From Bacillota bacterium (GTDB taxonomy: Bacteria; Bacillota; Clostridia; Christensenellales; Borkfalkiaceae): a stretch of 12,738 nt of DNA. The position numbers were made by a program, and so were the translations under genes. Position 1 is the stretch's first letter. Each line of letters starts with the position of its first letter. Location of the stretch: assembly GCA_003343805.1 (NCBI GenBank), contig QAKM01000069.1, positions 1 to 12,738 on the forward strand, written 5' to 3'. The notes beneath the pieces are model-generated. The model did no database searches and was not told where the DNA came from. It was given only the letters and a program-made list of their open reading frames with translations. Of the stretch, positions 1 through 7,038 are shown in pieces.

Positions 1-122
1 GGATCACCCCCGCGTGTGCGGGGAAGAGTCCTAGCTTTGGCTTTATAATAGCCGTGGATTGGGATCACCCCCGCGTGTGCGGGGAAGAGTCATGAGGGTT
101 TCCCCGATATCGTGCAGGGCGG

Positions 123-150
123 GGATCACCCCCGCATGTGCGGGGAAGAG
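123..150 (-). repeat. Variant CRISPR repeat (one loop substitution)
   Basis: This third repeat from the left has A instead of G at position 136. In crRNA sense the hairpin loop changes from ACAC to ACAT, while the six-pair stem is intact. It lies near the leader-distal side, where old repeats usually drift, which supports the orientation chosen for the array. Confidence 0.9.
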
Positions 151-1187
151 GTTTGGGCCGACATGCGCAGGGCTGCCAAGGCGGGATCACCCCCGCGTGT
201 GCGGGGAAGAGCTGGCGGGACATCCGTACACTGACACAGGAGGAGGATCACCCCCGCGTGTGCGGGGAAGAGGCTTTGCCAGGCTGACGGCCTGGTGTGG
301 GCACAGGATCACCCCCGCGTGTGCGGGGAAGAGTCTCCCACCCGGCTATTGATGGCGATATTGAAAGGATCACCCCCGCGTGTGCGGGGAAGAGACAGGC
401 GGGGCTTACTTGAGGTCGTCAATGATGGGATCACCCCCGCGTGTGCGGGGAAGAGCGCAACAGCAGATTGGTATCCACCATTGATTTGGGATCACCCCCG
501 CGTGTGCGGGGAAGAGCCGCTCTTGATTTTCGCCCGGGCGGCCGTGATAGGATCACCCCCGCGTGTGCGGGGAAGAGGCAGGTCTCATCATAGGCTTTGC
601 CGCCGGGCGAGGATCACCCCCGCGTGTGCGGGGAAGAGGATATATGGGCCTGTGGTGCCAGCCCGAACAAAGGATCACCCCCGCGTGTGCGGGGAAGAGC
701 CGGGCCAACCACGCCATAGAGTTTATCGAAAAGGATCACCCCCGCGTGTGCGGGGAAGAGCAATACCCTTGTGGGGTAATCCGCCCATTCGCAGGATCAC
801 CCCCGCGTGTGCGGGGAAGAGTTTGTGCGGTCTTAAATCCGCCGCGTGCGGCCAGGATCACCCCCGCGTGTGCGGGGAAGAGGTCAGCCAGGCCTCCACG
901 GAGGTTTCCCGGACGGGATCACCCCCGCGTGTGCGGGGAAGAGCGGCCCGAGCGCGCAAGGAGCGAGGGCCGGCCAGGATCACCCCCGCGTGTGCGGGGA
1001 AGAGCAGATGCCGTCCGGGTAAACAGAAATCTTGCAAGGATCACCCCCGCGTGTGCGGGGAAGAGCCGGCCGGTTGAAAGCTGCGCTTGTCAAAACAAGG
1101 ATCACCCCCGCGTGTGCGGGGAAGAGTCAAAGAAATTTCAGAAGAATATGAAAACCCTGGGATCACCCCCGCGTGTGCGGGGAAGAG

Positions 1188-1223
1188 TCGGCCAAAGCGT
1201 CCCACGGAGGCCGCCGCCGGCCG
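1188..1223 (-). repeat. Over-length CRISPR spacer of 36 nt
   Basis: The repeats at 1160-1187 and 1224-1251 are separated by 36 nt, whereas all other neighbouring pairs are 33 nt apart. The flanking repeats are exact, so the extra 3 nt belong to the spacer. It is also about 80% GC by hand count. Confidence 0.93.
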
Positions 1224-2715
1224 GGATCACCCCCGCGTGTGCGGGGAAGAGCGGGTAGATTTCCGGAAATATGGATGCCCCGTGGGATCACCCCCGCGTG
1301 TGCGGGGAAGAGCCTTGGGAGATAACAACCGCGCGTGGATTGGAAGGATCACCCCCGCGTGTGCGGGGAAGAGCTTTGTATTGCTCGGAAATCCTGTCCA
1401 GCATGAGGATCACCCCCGCGTGTGCGGGGAAGAGGGTGTGTAGGTTTCCACCACCGTGTCGTATTCGGGATCACCCCCGCGTGTGCGGGGAAGAGACCCG
1501 CAGGGCGATCATGTCCTGCTGGGCCAGGGGATCACCCCCGCGTGTGCGGGGAAGAGGTCCGCTTGGCGGCCAACTCGGACATGCCGAAAGGATCACCCCC
1601 GCGTGTGCGGGGAAGAGTCTTTGACATCGGCGCTTGTAACCGCTGGGACGGGATCACCCCCGCGTGTGCGGGGAAGAGGCATCTGAAAGCGTCCATGTCT
1701 CTGGCGGGTGAGGATCACCCCCGCGTGTGCGGGGAAGAGAAATTTCCAAAGAGGGTGTTGAATCCTTCGAAAGGATCACCCCCGCGTGTGCGGGGAAGAG
1801 ATGCTGGCCATCAGGCGCTTGGCCTCCTTGTCCGGATCACCCCCGCGTGTGCGGGGAAGAGCGCCTGCAGTACTTTTTTCTTTTCCGCCTCAAAGGATCA
1901 CCCCCGCGTGTGCGGGGAAGAGGCAAATGGTGTAGAATGGCTTGTTATAGCTGAGGGATCACCCCCGCGTGTGCGGGGAAGAGTGATTATTTTACTGTTC
2001 AATTCGTTTCGGTAAGGGATCACCCCCGCGTGTGCGGGGAAGAGTTATATACCGGTAGCCCTTCTGTCTAATAGTGAGGATCACCCCCGCGTGTGCGGGG
2101 AAGAGAGAAGGTTATGTACCAACACAGCAAGAGATAGAGGATCACCCCCGCGTGTGCGGGGAAGAGGTACTGATTTAATGGAATTGTCATTAAAATCTAG
2201 GATCACCCCCGCGTGTGCGGGGAAGAGGCTCTTTTATCCGTAAGGAGGAGGCTGTTGTAGGGATCACCCCCGCGTGTGCGGGGAAGAGTTGTGCTAAAAA
2301 GTTTTTTGACGATATTATATAGGATCACCCCCGCGTGTGCGGGGAAGAGTTTTATCCAACTCCCATGCAATGTCCAAATTTGGGATCACCCCCGCGTGTG
2401 CGGGGAAGAGACACGAGGATTTGAGTTATATGCACACTCAGCAGGATCACCCCCGCGTGTGCGGGGAAGAGCGAATTTTTTGCACAAGTATGTCCCCGTA
2501 TACAGGATCACCCCCGCGTGTGCGGGGAAGAGTCTGTCGGCTTATACCCAACCGGACGAATAGTAGGATCACCCCCGCGTGTGCGGGGAAGAGTGGGTAT
2601 CACGATGGATATCTCGTTTTTAGCTGGGATCACCCCCGCGTGTGCGGGGAAGAGTAGACACGGGTATCCCATCCAGCGAAAACACAGGGATCACCCCCGC
2701 GTGTGCGGGGAAGAG

Positions 2716-2762
2716 ACTAAAAAAATCCCATTATACAGCTGTTTTTAACATCAGCGTCGCCG
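2716..2762 (-). promoter_or_regulatory. CRISPR leader (47 nt) between cas2 and the first repeat
   Basis: This is the whole interval between the cas2 stop codon and the leader-proximal repeat. It is AT-rich. On the minus strand it carries an 8-bp palindrome ACAGCTGT (2735-2742), then TATAAT (2730-2735), then a run of seven T just before the repeat. No hairpin terminator separates the cas genes from the array, so read-through from the cas operon is likely. It is short for a leader, so sequence needed for spacer insertion may extend into the 3' end of cas2. Confidence 0.75.
2730..2735 (-). promoter_or_regulatory. Possible -10 box for array transcription
   Basis: A perfect TATAAT lies on the minus strand 14 nt before the first repeat. 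Transcription would begin about 7-10 nt before it. No convincing -35 box is seen: the hexamer 17 nt upstream is GACGCT. The match could be chance in AT-rich DNA. Confidence 0.35.
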
Positions 2763-3617
2763 TTATTCATTCAGTTTGCAATACAGCTGCCAAACCAATT
2801 CGCAGTCTTCCAGCGCCCGGTGCGTATCCGTGTACGCAAGAGCAAAATGCTTTGCCAATGTAGTCAATTTGTAATTGCCCACGCCATATATTTTGCGGCG
2901 GGCCATATTCAGAAGGTCGACACATCGGTTGACAGGAGCCGGCTTTCCAAAGCGCTTGCATGCGGTGCGTAAAAATTCCATATCAAATGTGATGTTGTAT
3001 CCCACCAGCTTTTCCTGGCCGATAAAAGCCAAAAACGCATCCAGCGCCTCTTCCGGCGGACTTCCCTGCTGCCGCAGCGTCGCATTCGTAATGCCGGTCA
3101 ATGTCGTGATCTGCTGCGGCAGCGGCTTATCGCTGCAAACCAGACGGGAAAAAATTTCGGTTCTTTGGCCGCCCACAACCTTTATCGCGCCAAACTCAAT
3201 AATAGCATCTGTGCCAGACTGTAAACCGGTGGTTTCTAAGTCGATTATCACATACGTATCTCTACCCTGTGCCTTTCCCTGTCTGCTTCGCTGTGCCATC
3301 TGGCGTTTGGCAGCCTTGCTGAATCCCGGTTTCAAGGTATCGTCTGCTTCTGCTGCCTGCGGAAGTGGACGGCGAATGAGCCGGATGCCGTCATAGTCCA
3401 CCGGAATCCAAGCCGTATTATGGACACGAAAATCCATTTTTTGCTCGCCGTTTGTTGTATAAACCATGGTTGCACGGCCATTTTTCAGATTTTGGCAGAC
3501 ACGTTCCCATAGCGCCTCCCGTACCCGGCTACTGGCATGGCCCACATAGACGCCAGTGTTAATCTCGCACAGCCATTTGGACAGGTCTCCGCGCAGTTTG
3601 GGCGGACAATCCGTCAT
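2763..3617 (-). CDS. cas2: Cas2 fused to a DnaQ-like DEDDh 3'-5' exonuclease
   Basis: This is the structural half of the Cas1-Cas2 spacer integrase with a built-in trimming nuclease. Residues 1-85 are a type I-E Cas2 ferredoxin-fold domain (LRGDLSKWL, EINTGVYVG, ATMVY, NTAW). A K/R-rich linker spans about 96-119. Residues 120-284 are a DEDDh exonuclease with D126 and E128 (IIDLETTGL), D212 (ITFDMEFL), H266 and D271 (THRALED). In characterised homologues this domain trims the 3' overhangs of prespacers before integration. The gene overlaps the cas1 stop by 4 nt (ATGA). Oddity: this ATG begins inside the conserved core, and the usual first beta strand (hydrophobic residues then T) is encoded in frame just upstream at 3618-3632 as I-I-V-I-T, with no ATG, GTG or TTG. 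A start at ATC 3632 would give 289 residues. GC is about 52%, below cas1. Confidence 0.95.
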   Translation of the reverse strand: MTDCPPKLRGDLSKWLCEINTGVYVGHASSRVREALWERVCQNLKNGRATMVYTTNGEQKMDFRVHNTAWIPVDYDGIRLIRRPLPQAAEADDTLKPGFSKAAKRQMAQRSRQGKAQGRDTYVIIDLETTGLQSGTDAIIEFGAIKVVGGQRTEIFSRLVCSDKPLPQQITTLTGITNATLRQQGSPPEEALDAFLAFIGQEKLVGYNITFDMEFLRTACKRFGKPAPVNRCVDLLNMARRKIYGVGNYKLTTLAKHFALAYTDTHRALEDCELVWQLYCKLNE

Positions 3618-4579
3618 GGTGATGACGATGATGGCACATCCCCCGCTTCCTTGTCAAAATAGCTGATGCCGTTGGCCACCCTGCCTACCTGATTGTCCCA
3701 TAAATATACCGCTTCTTCATCCTGGGGCTGCTCCTCTTCGGGCAGAAGCAGCCATCGGATATCATGCACCATCCGTTCCAGAATGTGATGCGCCACCATG
3801 GCATCCCGCACACGGCGCCGGACGACGGCCGGCAGGTCCTCCGGCTCTTCAGCGGCCACCTGAAAAGCAATGGGGATGGTGACCTCCGCCTTATACAGGT
3901 CGGCTATATCATAAACAAATGAACATTCGTGCCCCACATGCACAAACCCCAGTCCCGGCGCGCAGCCAAGGGCCACAATCACGGCATGGGCCAGCCCATA
4001 CAGACAGGCATGTCCGGCTGAAAGCGCCTGGTTGACACTGTCGCCGGAAGCAAAATCGTCCGGGCGATACATGCGTCCGTTCCACGGTACCCCGGTCTCC
4101 TTGGCGGCCTTGCGGTAAACCCTGCGAACCCGGCTGCCCTCGCGGCCCCGCAGCTGCTGCATGGTCAGCTGTGAGACATCCTCATCCGGGAAGCGCAGCT
4201 GGTACATCCTGCGCACCACGGCCAGATGCTTGCGGGTATTGCTGACCAGTTCCGCCTGCCGCAGCAGCAGGCCTGCGCGGGTGGTCAGCGGACGGCCGTG
4301 GGCGTAATAGCGCACCCCGTGCTCGCCGACCCACACAGCCCCTACCCCAGTATCGCCCATCAGTTCCATGGCGCGGTGGGTGACGCGGGTGCCGGGCCCG
4401 AGCAGCAGCACCGAAATGGCAGCGGCTGGGATATGGACGATGCCCTTTTCGTCGGTAACCGTGATGGCGCCGTCCTGCCGGCCCAGCGTGCAGTGCTCCA
4501 GATAGAGAAAGGTGATGCGGTCCTTGATTTGGGGCAGAGCCTGTAAGGCAGGGCGGATGATCCCGGGAAGTTCAGCCAT
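3614..4579 (-). CDS. cas1: Cas1 integrase (type I-E)
   Basis: This is the catalytic subunit of spacer acquisition, inserting prespacers at the leader-repeat junction together with Cas2. With the start at 4579 (MAELPG) it has 321 residues. The metal-binding triad is visible: E147 in QLRGREGSRVR, H214 in GFVHVGH and D227 in FVYDIADLYK. Their spacing of 67 and 13 equals that of E141, H208 and D221 in E. coli Cas1. GGAGG at 4588-4592 sits 8 nt before the ATG at 4579, which favours that start. An ATG at 4585 and a GTG at 4588 are in frame but too close to the ribosome site. The gene starts 5 nt after the cas6e stop and overlaps cas2. Its last codons (PSSSSP) cover the region that in another frame encodes the missing first strand of Cas2. 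Confidence 0.97.
   Translation of the reverse strand: MAELPGIIRPALQALPQIKDRITFLYLEHCTLGRQDGAITVTDEKGIVHIPAAAISVLLLGPGTRVTHRAMELMGDTGVGAVWVGEHGVRYYAHGRPLTTRAGLLLRQAELVSNTRKHLAVVRRMYQLRFPDEDVSQLTMQQLRGREGSRVRRVYRKAAKETGVPWNGRMYRPDDFASGDSVNQALSAGHACLYGLAHAVIVALGCAPGLGFVHVGHECSFVYDIADLYKAEVTIPIAFQVAAEEPEDLPAVVRRRVRDAMVAHHILERMVHDIRWLLLPEEEQPQDEEAVYLWDNQVGRVANGISYFDKEAGDVPSSSSP
3639..3644 (-). promoter_or_regulatory. Putative ribosome binding site for an upstream non-ATG cas2 start
   Basis: GGGGGA on the minus strand ends 6 nt before the ATC codon at 3632-3630, which is where the family's initiating Met is expected. It lies 21 nt before the ATG at 3617, too far to serve that codon directly. It sits within the last codons of cas1. 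Confidence 0.4.
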
Positions 4580-4584
4580 GGGCA

Positions 4585-5229
4585 TCACCTCCGCTGCAGG
4601 ACGGTCATCAGGCCCAGTCCATACGCCTTGCCCCGGCCGATGCCGTTTGTCAGCAGCCGGCAGAATGCTTCGGCATCCGTGACCTGCAAAACGCCCTCAT
4701 AGGTCACCGACAGCAGCGAGACAGGCCGGCCGTGGTCATTGCCCTTGGCAAAATGCAGCCAGCGGCAGGCCGTCACGGCAAACCCGTCCGGCGCAAGGGA
4801 AAATCCGTGTTTTTGTGCGCGGTCCAGCAGCCACTGCTGCTGATATTCCACCGTGCAGTGGGCCAGAACCTTGCCGCGGGTATGGGGTGCATCGGAGCGC
4901 GGACGGCTTATAGTCGGGTTGGCCGTCAGCCGGAACTGCCAAATGCTGCCCGGTTTTATGCGCTGCAGAAGCAGCGTATAGTCCCGTGTTTCAGGGGAAC
5001 TTCCCCCTGCCGGCGGTCCAAACTGCTGGGCGAGAAGGTGCAGATCCGGCTTATCCTCACTGAGAAGCAGCAGGTAGAGCCTGCCGTTGAGCCGGTCCAG
5101 ACGCCACAGCCGCCGGCGGCGCTCGCCGGGAAAAGCGGCTTCCACCGCACCGTGCAGCTTTTGTTGGCAGGCCAGCGCCCGCATGGTGGCACGGCGGGTC
5201 TCATCCAGTTCCACTCTGGATAAATACAT
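4585..5229 (-). CDS. cas6e: Cas6e crRNA-processing endoribonuclease (Cse3/CasE)
   Basis: Cas6e binds the repeat hairpin in the pre-crRNA, cuts at the base of its stem, and stays on the crRNA as a Cascade subunit. The product is 214 residues from MYLSRVEL, close to the family length. H26 in KLHGAVEAAFP matches the conserved catalytic histidine region of Cse3. The C-terminus carries the glycine-rich RNA-binding motif GIGRGKAYGLGL (about 196-207). The open frame extends upstream to 5331, but that part is proline-rich and overlaps cas5e out of frame. GGAGG at 5237-5241, 7 nt before the ATG at 5229, fixes the start. The gene begins 4 nt after the cas5e stop. Its substrate, the CCCCGC/GCGGGG stem, is in the adjacent array. 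Confidence 0.96.
   Translation of the reverse strand: MYLSRVELDETRRATMRALACQQKLHGAVEAAFPGERRRRLWRLDRLNGRLYLLLLSEDKPDLHLLAQQFGPPAGGSSPETRDYTLLLQRIKPGSIWQFRLTANPTISRPRSDAPHTRGKVLAHCTVEYQQQWLLDRAQKHGFSLAPDGFAVTACRWLHFAKGNDHGRPVSLLSVTYEGVLQVTDAEAFCRLLTNGIGRGKAYGLGLMTVLQRR
4588..4592 (-). promoter_or_regulatory. Ribosome binding site of cas1
   Basis: GGAGG on the minus strand, 8 nt before the ATG at 4579 and only 2 nt before the ATG at 4585. The spacing decides for the downstream start. Confidence 0.75.
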
Positions 5230-5233
5230 GCTG

Positions 5234-5968
5234 TCACCTCCATTCTGCAAAGGGATCGTGGGCGGTTTCCTCCTGTGGGGCGGGGGCGGCCGGCGGGGCG
5301 GCGGTGTATTCCCGCACAGGCCGATAGCCATACTGCCGGTGGATGGGACTGAAGGAGAGCGGCAGATCCCGCCGCGGTACGGCGCCGTCCTGCTGCGGTT
5401 CGGTGTCCGCCACGATGCGGCAGCCCTGCGGGGCCGCCCGCCGCCATGCAGCCAGCTGAGACGGTTCGGCCAGCAGCGCGTCCATCAGGCCGGCCGGCCG
5501 TATACCCAGGCAGAGCGGCTGGGTGGGCGGACAGGAACGCCGCCCCAAAAAAAGCGGGAACGCCGGGCGGCACAGAGCGGTTTGCAGCTGCCGCAGCAGC
5601 CCCTCGTCCTCGCTCTCCAGCCCTGCGAGAAAGACGGCGTCCGCCAGATAGTACCGCCTGGTGACATACGGTGCATGGGGCGCCTTGTCTTTCTGCCGGG
5701 CCTTTTTCACCTCGTCCGGCGTGGGATTGCCGGCTGTGTGGAAGTCTGTCAGCAGGCTGCCTTCCTGGTCCACCCGTACGGCAAAGCGCAGGCTGTTGAG
5801 CTTCTGCATGGCCTGTACCTCATCCCTGCGCAGGCCCAGAGCCGCGGCCAGCAGGCCGATGACGCCGCTTTTGGTAGGTTCCCGGTTGGTTTTCCGGATT
5901 TCAAATTTGGAGTCTGCGCCCCAGGACTGCAAAGGAGCCGCCAGGCGCAGCAGCAATGTGGCCATCAT
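5234..5968 (-). CDS. cas5e: Cas5e Cascade subunit (CasD)
   Basis: Cas5e caps the 5' handle of the crRNA in Cascade and contacts Cas8e and Cas7e. The 244-residue product has the RAMP-type N-terminus with APLQSWG (11-17), the family segment PTKSGVIGLLAAALG (31-45) and the LGRRSCPP motif (141-148). The C-terminal 20 or so residues (from about 223) are rich in proline, alanine and acidic residues and look like a flexible tail. The ATG at 5968 overlaps the cas7e stop in an ATGA arrangement. A second ATG follows directly at 5965, and a GGGGTGG sequence lies just upstream. The handle it should bind here is inferred to be GUGAUCC plus one spacer-encoded base. Confidence 0.95.
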   Translation of the reverse strand: MMATLLLRLAAPLQSWGADSKFEIRKTNREPTKSGVIGLLAAALGLRRDEVQAMQKLNSLRFAVRVDQEGSLLTDFHTAGNPTPDEVKKARQKDKAPHAPYVTRRYYLADAVFLAGLESEDEGLLRQLQTALCRPAFPLFLGRRSCPPTQPLCLGIRPAGLMDALLAEPSQLAAWRRAAPQGCRIVADTEPQQDGAVPRRDLPLSFSPIHRQYGYRPVREYTAAPPAAPAPQEETAHDPFAEWR

Positions 5969-7038
5969 TCCACCCCGTTTCCGCTCATATGCTGCCGTAC
6001 GGCCGCTTCCAACGCATCCAGCGCTCCGCCCAGCGGCATGGTCTGGGCCAGTTCTTCCAGCCCGGTGCCCACGGCAAAGGCCTGCGCCGGGTTGCCGGTA
6101 TAATCCTGATATACCTGGCGGGCATAGGCGGCCAGCCGGCGTTTGGACGGTTCCACAAACCCCTCCTCCGACGGGGGGATGGCTTTTTCAAAAGCGCCGC
6201 AGAGATTGACCGGCTGGTCGCAGCGGACCGTAATGTAGACGGCATCCGGCAATGTGCGGTTGGCGAAGGTGTTCTGCTTGCCGGTGGGCATGGAACGGAT
6301 GAACGCCTCGGCAAAGGCGCGGACCACGCCGGGGGTTTCTGCCCTGCCCAGGCTGGCGGCCAGCTCGACGGCGTTGACGGTGGCATAGCGGTAGAGGGTG
6401 GAAGAGTTGTACTCGACGGTGCCCAGATGGCCCGCCCCGGCGTTATCCGCCGGCGCACAGTCGTCCACCGCCGTAAAATAGTCGTACTCGTTTTGGACCG
6501 CATGGGTGGAAATGCTGTGGGCCACCTGAGCCGCCGCGTCGTAGTTCAGGGAGGGATCGCTGGCCACCATACGGCCAAAGAGGGCCATATCTGCCGACGG
6601 GTCGTCCTTTAAAGCCTTTTTATATGCCTGCTTGTCCTCGCAGCCCTGCACGGCCAGTTCTGCCAGCGCCCTGGCCTGGGCGTGGCTCATAAAAAACAGG
6701 GCGTCGGTTCCTTTTTCGTCGGTGACCTTTTTCAGGCCGGCGTTTTCCAGCGCCGTTTTGGCCAGTTTGGCGGCATCCGATTCGGGCGATAAAGCCGCAA
6801 TTTCCCCGGCCACCACAGCGACGATCTTCTTGGTCCGCTCCCCCAGCTGCTCCCGGGCCAGCAGTTCCTCCCGGTACATCAGCCGCATGGCGCGTTTCCA
6901 AGCCTGGGAGGAAACGCGGGCGCGGGTGGCCCCGCCGTAGACGGCCGTTTTCGGGCTGCCGGTATCGTCCCGGTTGACACAGCTGGGCGGTACGGTTTGC
7001 AGGACGTGAAAATCAATGTACAGACGTTTGGAATCCAT
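5965..7038 (-). CDS. cas7e: Cas7e Cascade backbone subunit (Cse4/CasC)
   Basis: Six copies of Cas7e form the filament along the crRNA guide in type I-E Cascade. The product is 357 residues from MDSKRLYIDFHVLQ. Family blocks are clear: the N-terminal LQTVPPSCVNRDD region with KTAVYGGATRARVSSQAWKR (30-49), ADMALFGRM (149-157), HSISTHAV (174-181), the AGHLGTVEYNSSTLYRYA run (about 202-219) and PTGKQNTFANRTLPDAVYI (251-269). The frame is open upstream to 7185, but that part overlaps cas11e and does not resemble the family. A GGAG/AGGAG site at 7046-7054, 7 nt before the ATG, sets the start at 7038. The gene overlaps the 3' end of cas11e by 26 nt and cas5e by 4 nt. Confidence 0.97.
   Translation of the reverse strand: MDSKRLYIDFHVLQTVPPSCVNRDDTGSPKTAVYGGATRARVSSQAWKRAMRLMYREELLAREQLGERTKKIVAVVAGEIAALSPESDAAKLAKTALENAGLKKVTDEKGTDALFFMSHAQARALAELAVQGCEDKQAYKKALKDDPSADMALFGRMVASDPSLNYDAAAQVAHSISTHAVQNEYDYFTAVDDCAPADNAGAGHLGTVEYNSSTLYRYATVNAVELAASLGRAETPGVVRAFAEAFIRSMPTGKQNTFANRTLPDAVYITVRCDQPVNLCGAFEKAIPPSEEGFVEPSKRRLAAYARQVYQDYTGNPAQAFAVGTGLEELAQTMPLGGALDALEAAVRQHMSGNGVE

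Larger units (their letters stand above)
1..2715 (-). CRISPR. Type I-E CRISPR array, 45 repeats and 44 spacers, open at the left edge
   Basis: A 28-nt repeat recurs with a 61-nt period from position 1 to 2715. It holds a CCCCGC/GCGGGG stem around a 4-nt loop (GTGT on the + strand). The reverse complement starts CTCTTCCCC and ends GTGATCC, which resembles the type I-E repeats of E. coli and, from memory, S. thermophilus CRISPR4. The array is therefore read on the minus strand, in the same direction as the cas genes, with its leader at the right. Spacers are 33 nt except one of 36 nt (1188-1223). By eye 44 of 45 repeats are identical; the third (123-150) has one substitution. The window opens exactly on a repeat with no degenerate end, so the array continues to the left. 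Cas6e cleavage at the stem base would give 61-nt crRNAs: 8-nt handle, 32-nt guide, 21-nt hairpin tail. Confidence 0.98.

Noticed and set aside
29..2687. Spacers matching the window itself (self-targeting) or each other
   Set aside because: By eye no spacer shares a long match with the cas genes, the transposase or another spacer. Only chance-length matches of about 8 nt were noticed, and this was not computed.
2716..2748. A further 33-nt spacer after the last repeat
   Set aside because: No repeat follows at 2749; this interval is the leader between the array and cas2.
59..2863. Many open frames across the array with repeating peptides such as GSPPRVRGR, ITPACAGK and DHPRVCGEE
   Set aside because: They are the CRISPR repeat translated in rotating frames (61 is not a multiple of 3). 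The peptide changes frame with every unit and there are no ribosome sites.
5230..5331. N-terminal extension of Cas6e (34 residues)
   Set aside because: It is proline/arginine-rich, overlaps the cas5e coding end in another frame, and the ribosome site at 5237-5241 points to the ATG at 5229.
5087..6612. Overlapping + strand frames of 338, 182 and 218 codons
   Set aside because: They are antisense shadows of cas6e, cas5e and cas7e with low-complexity, arginine- and proline-rich content and no recognised domain.
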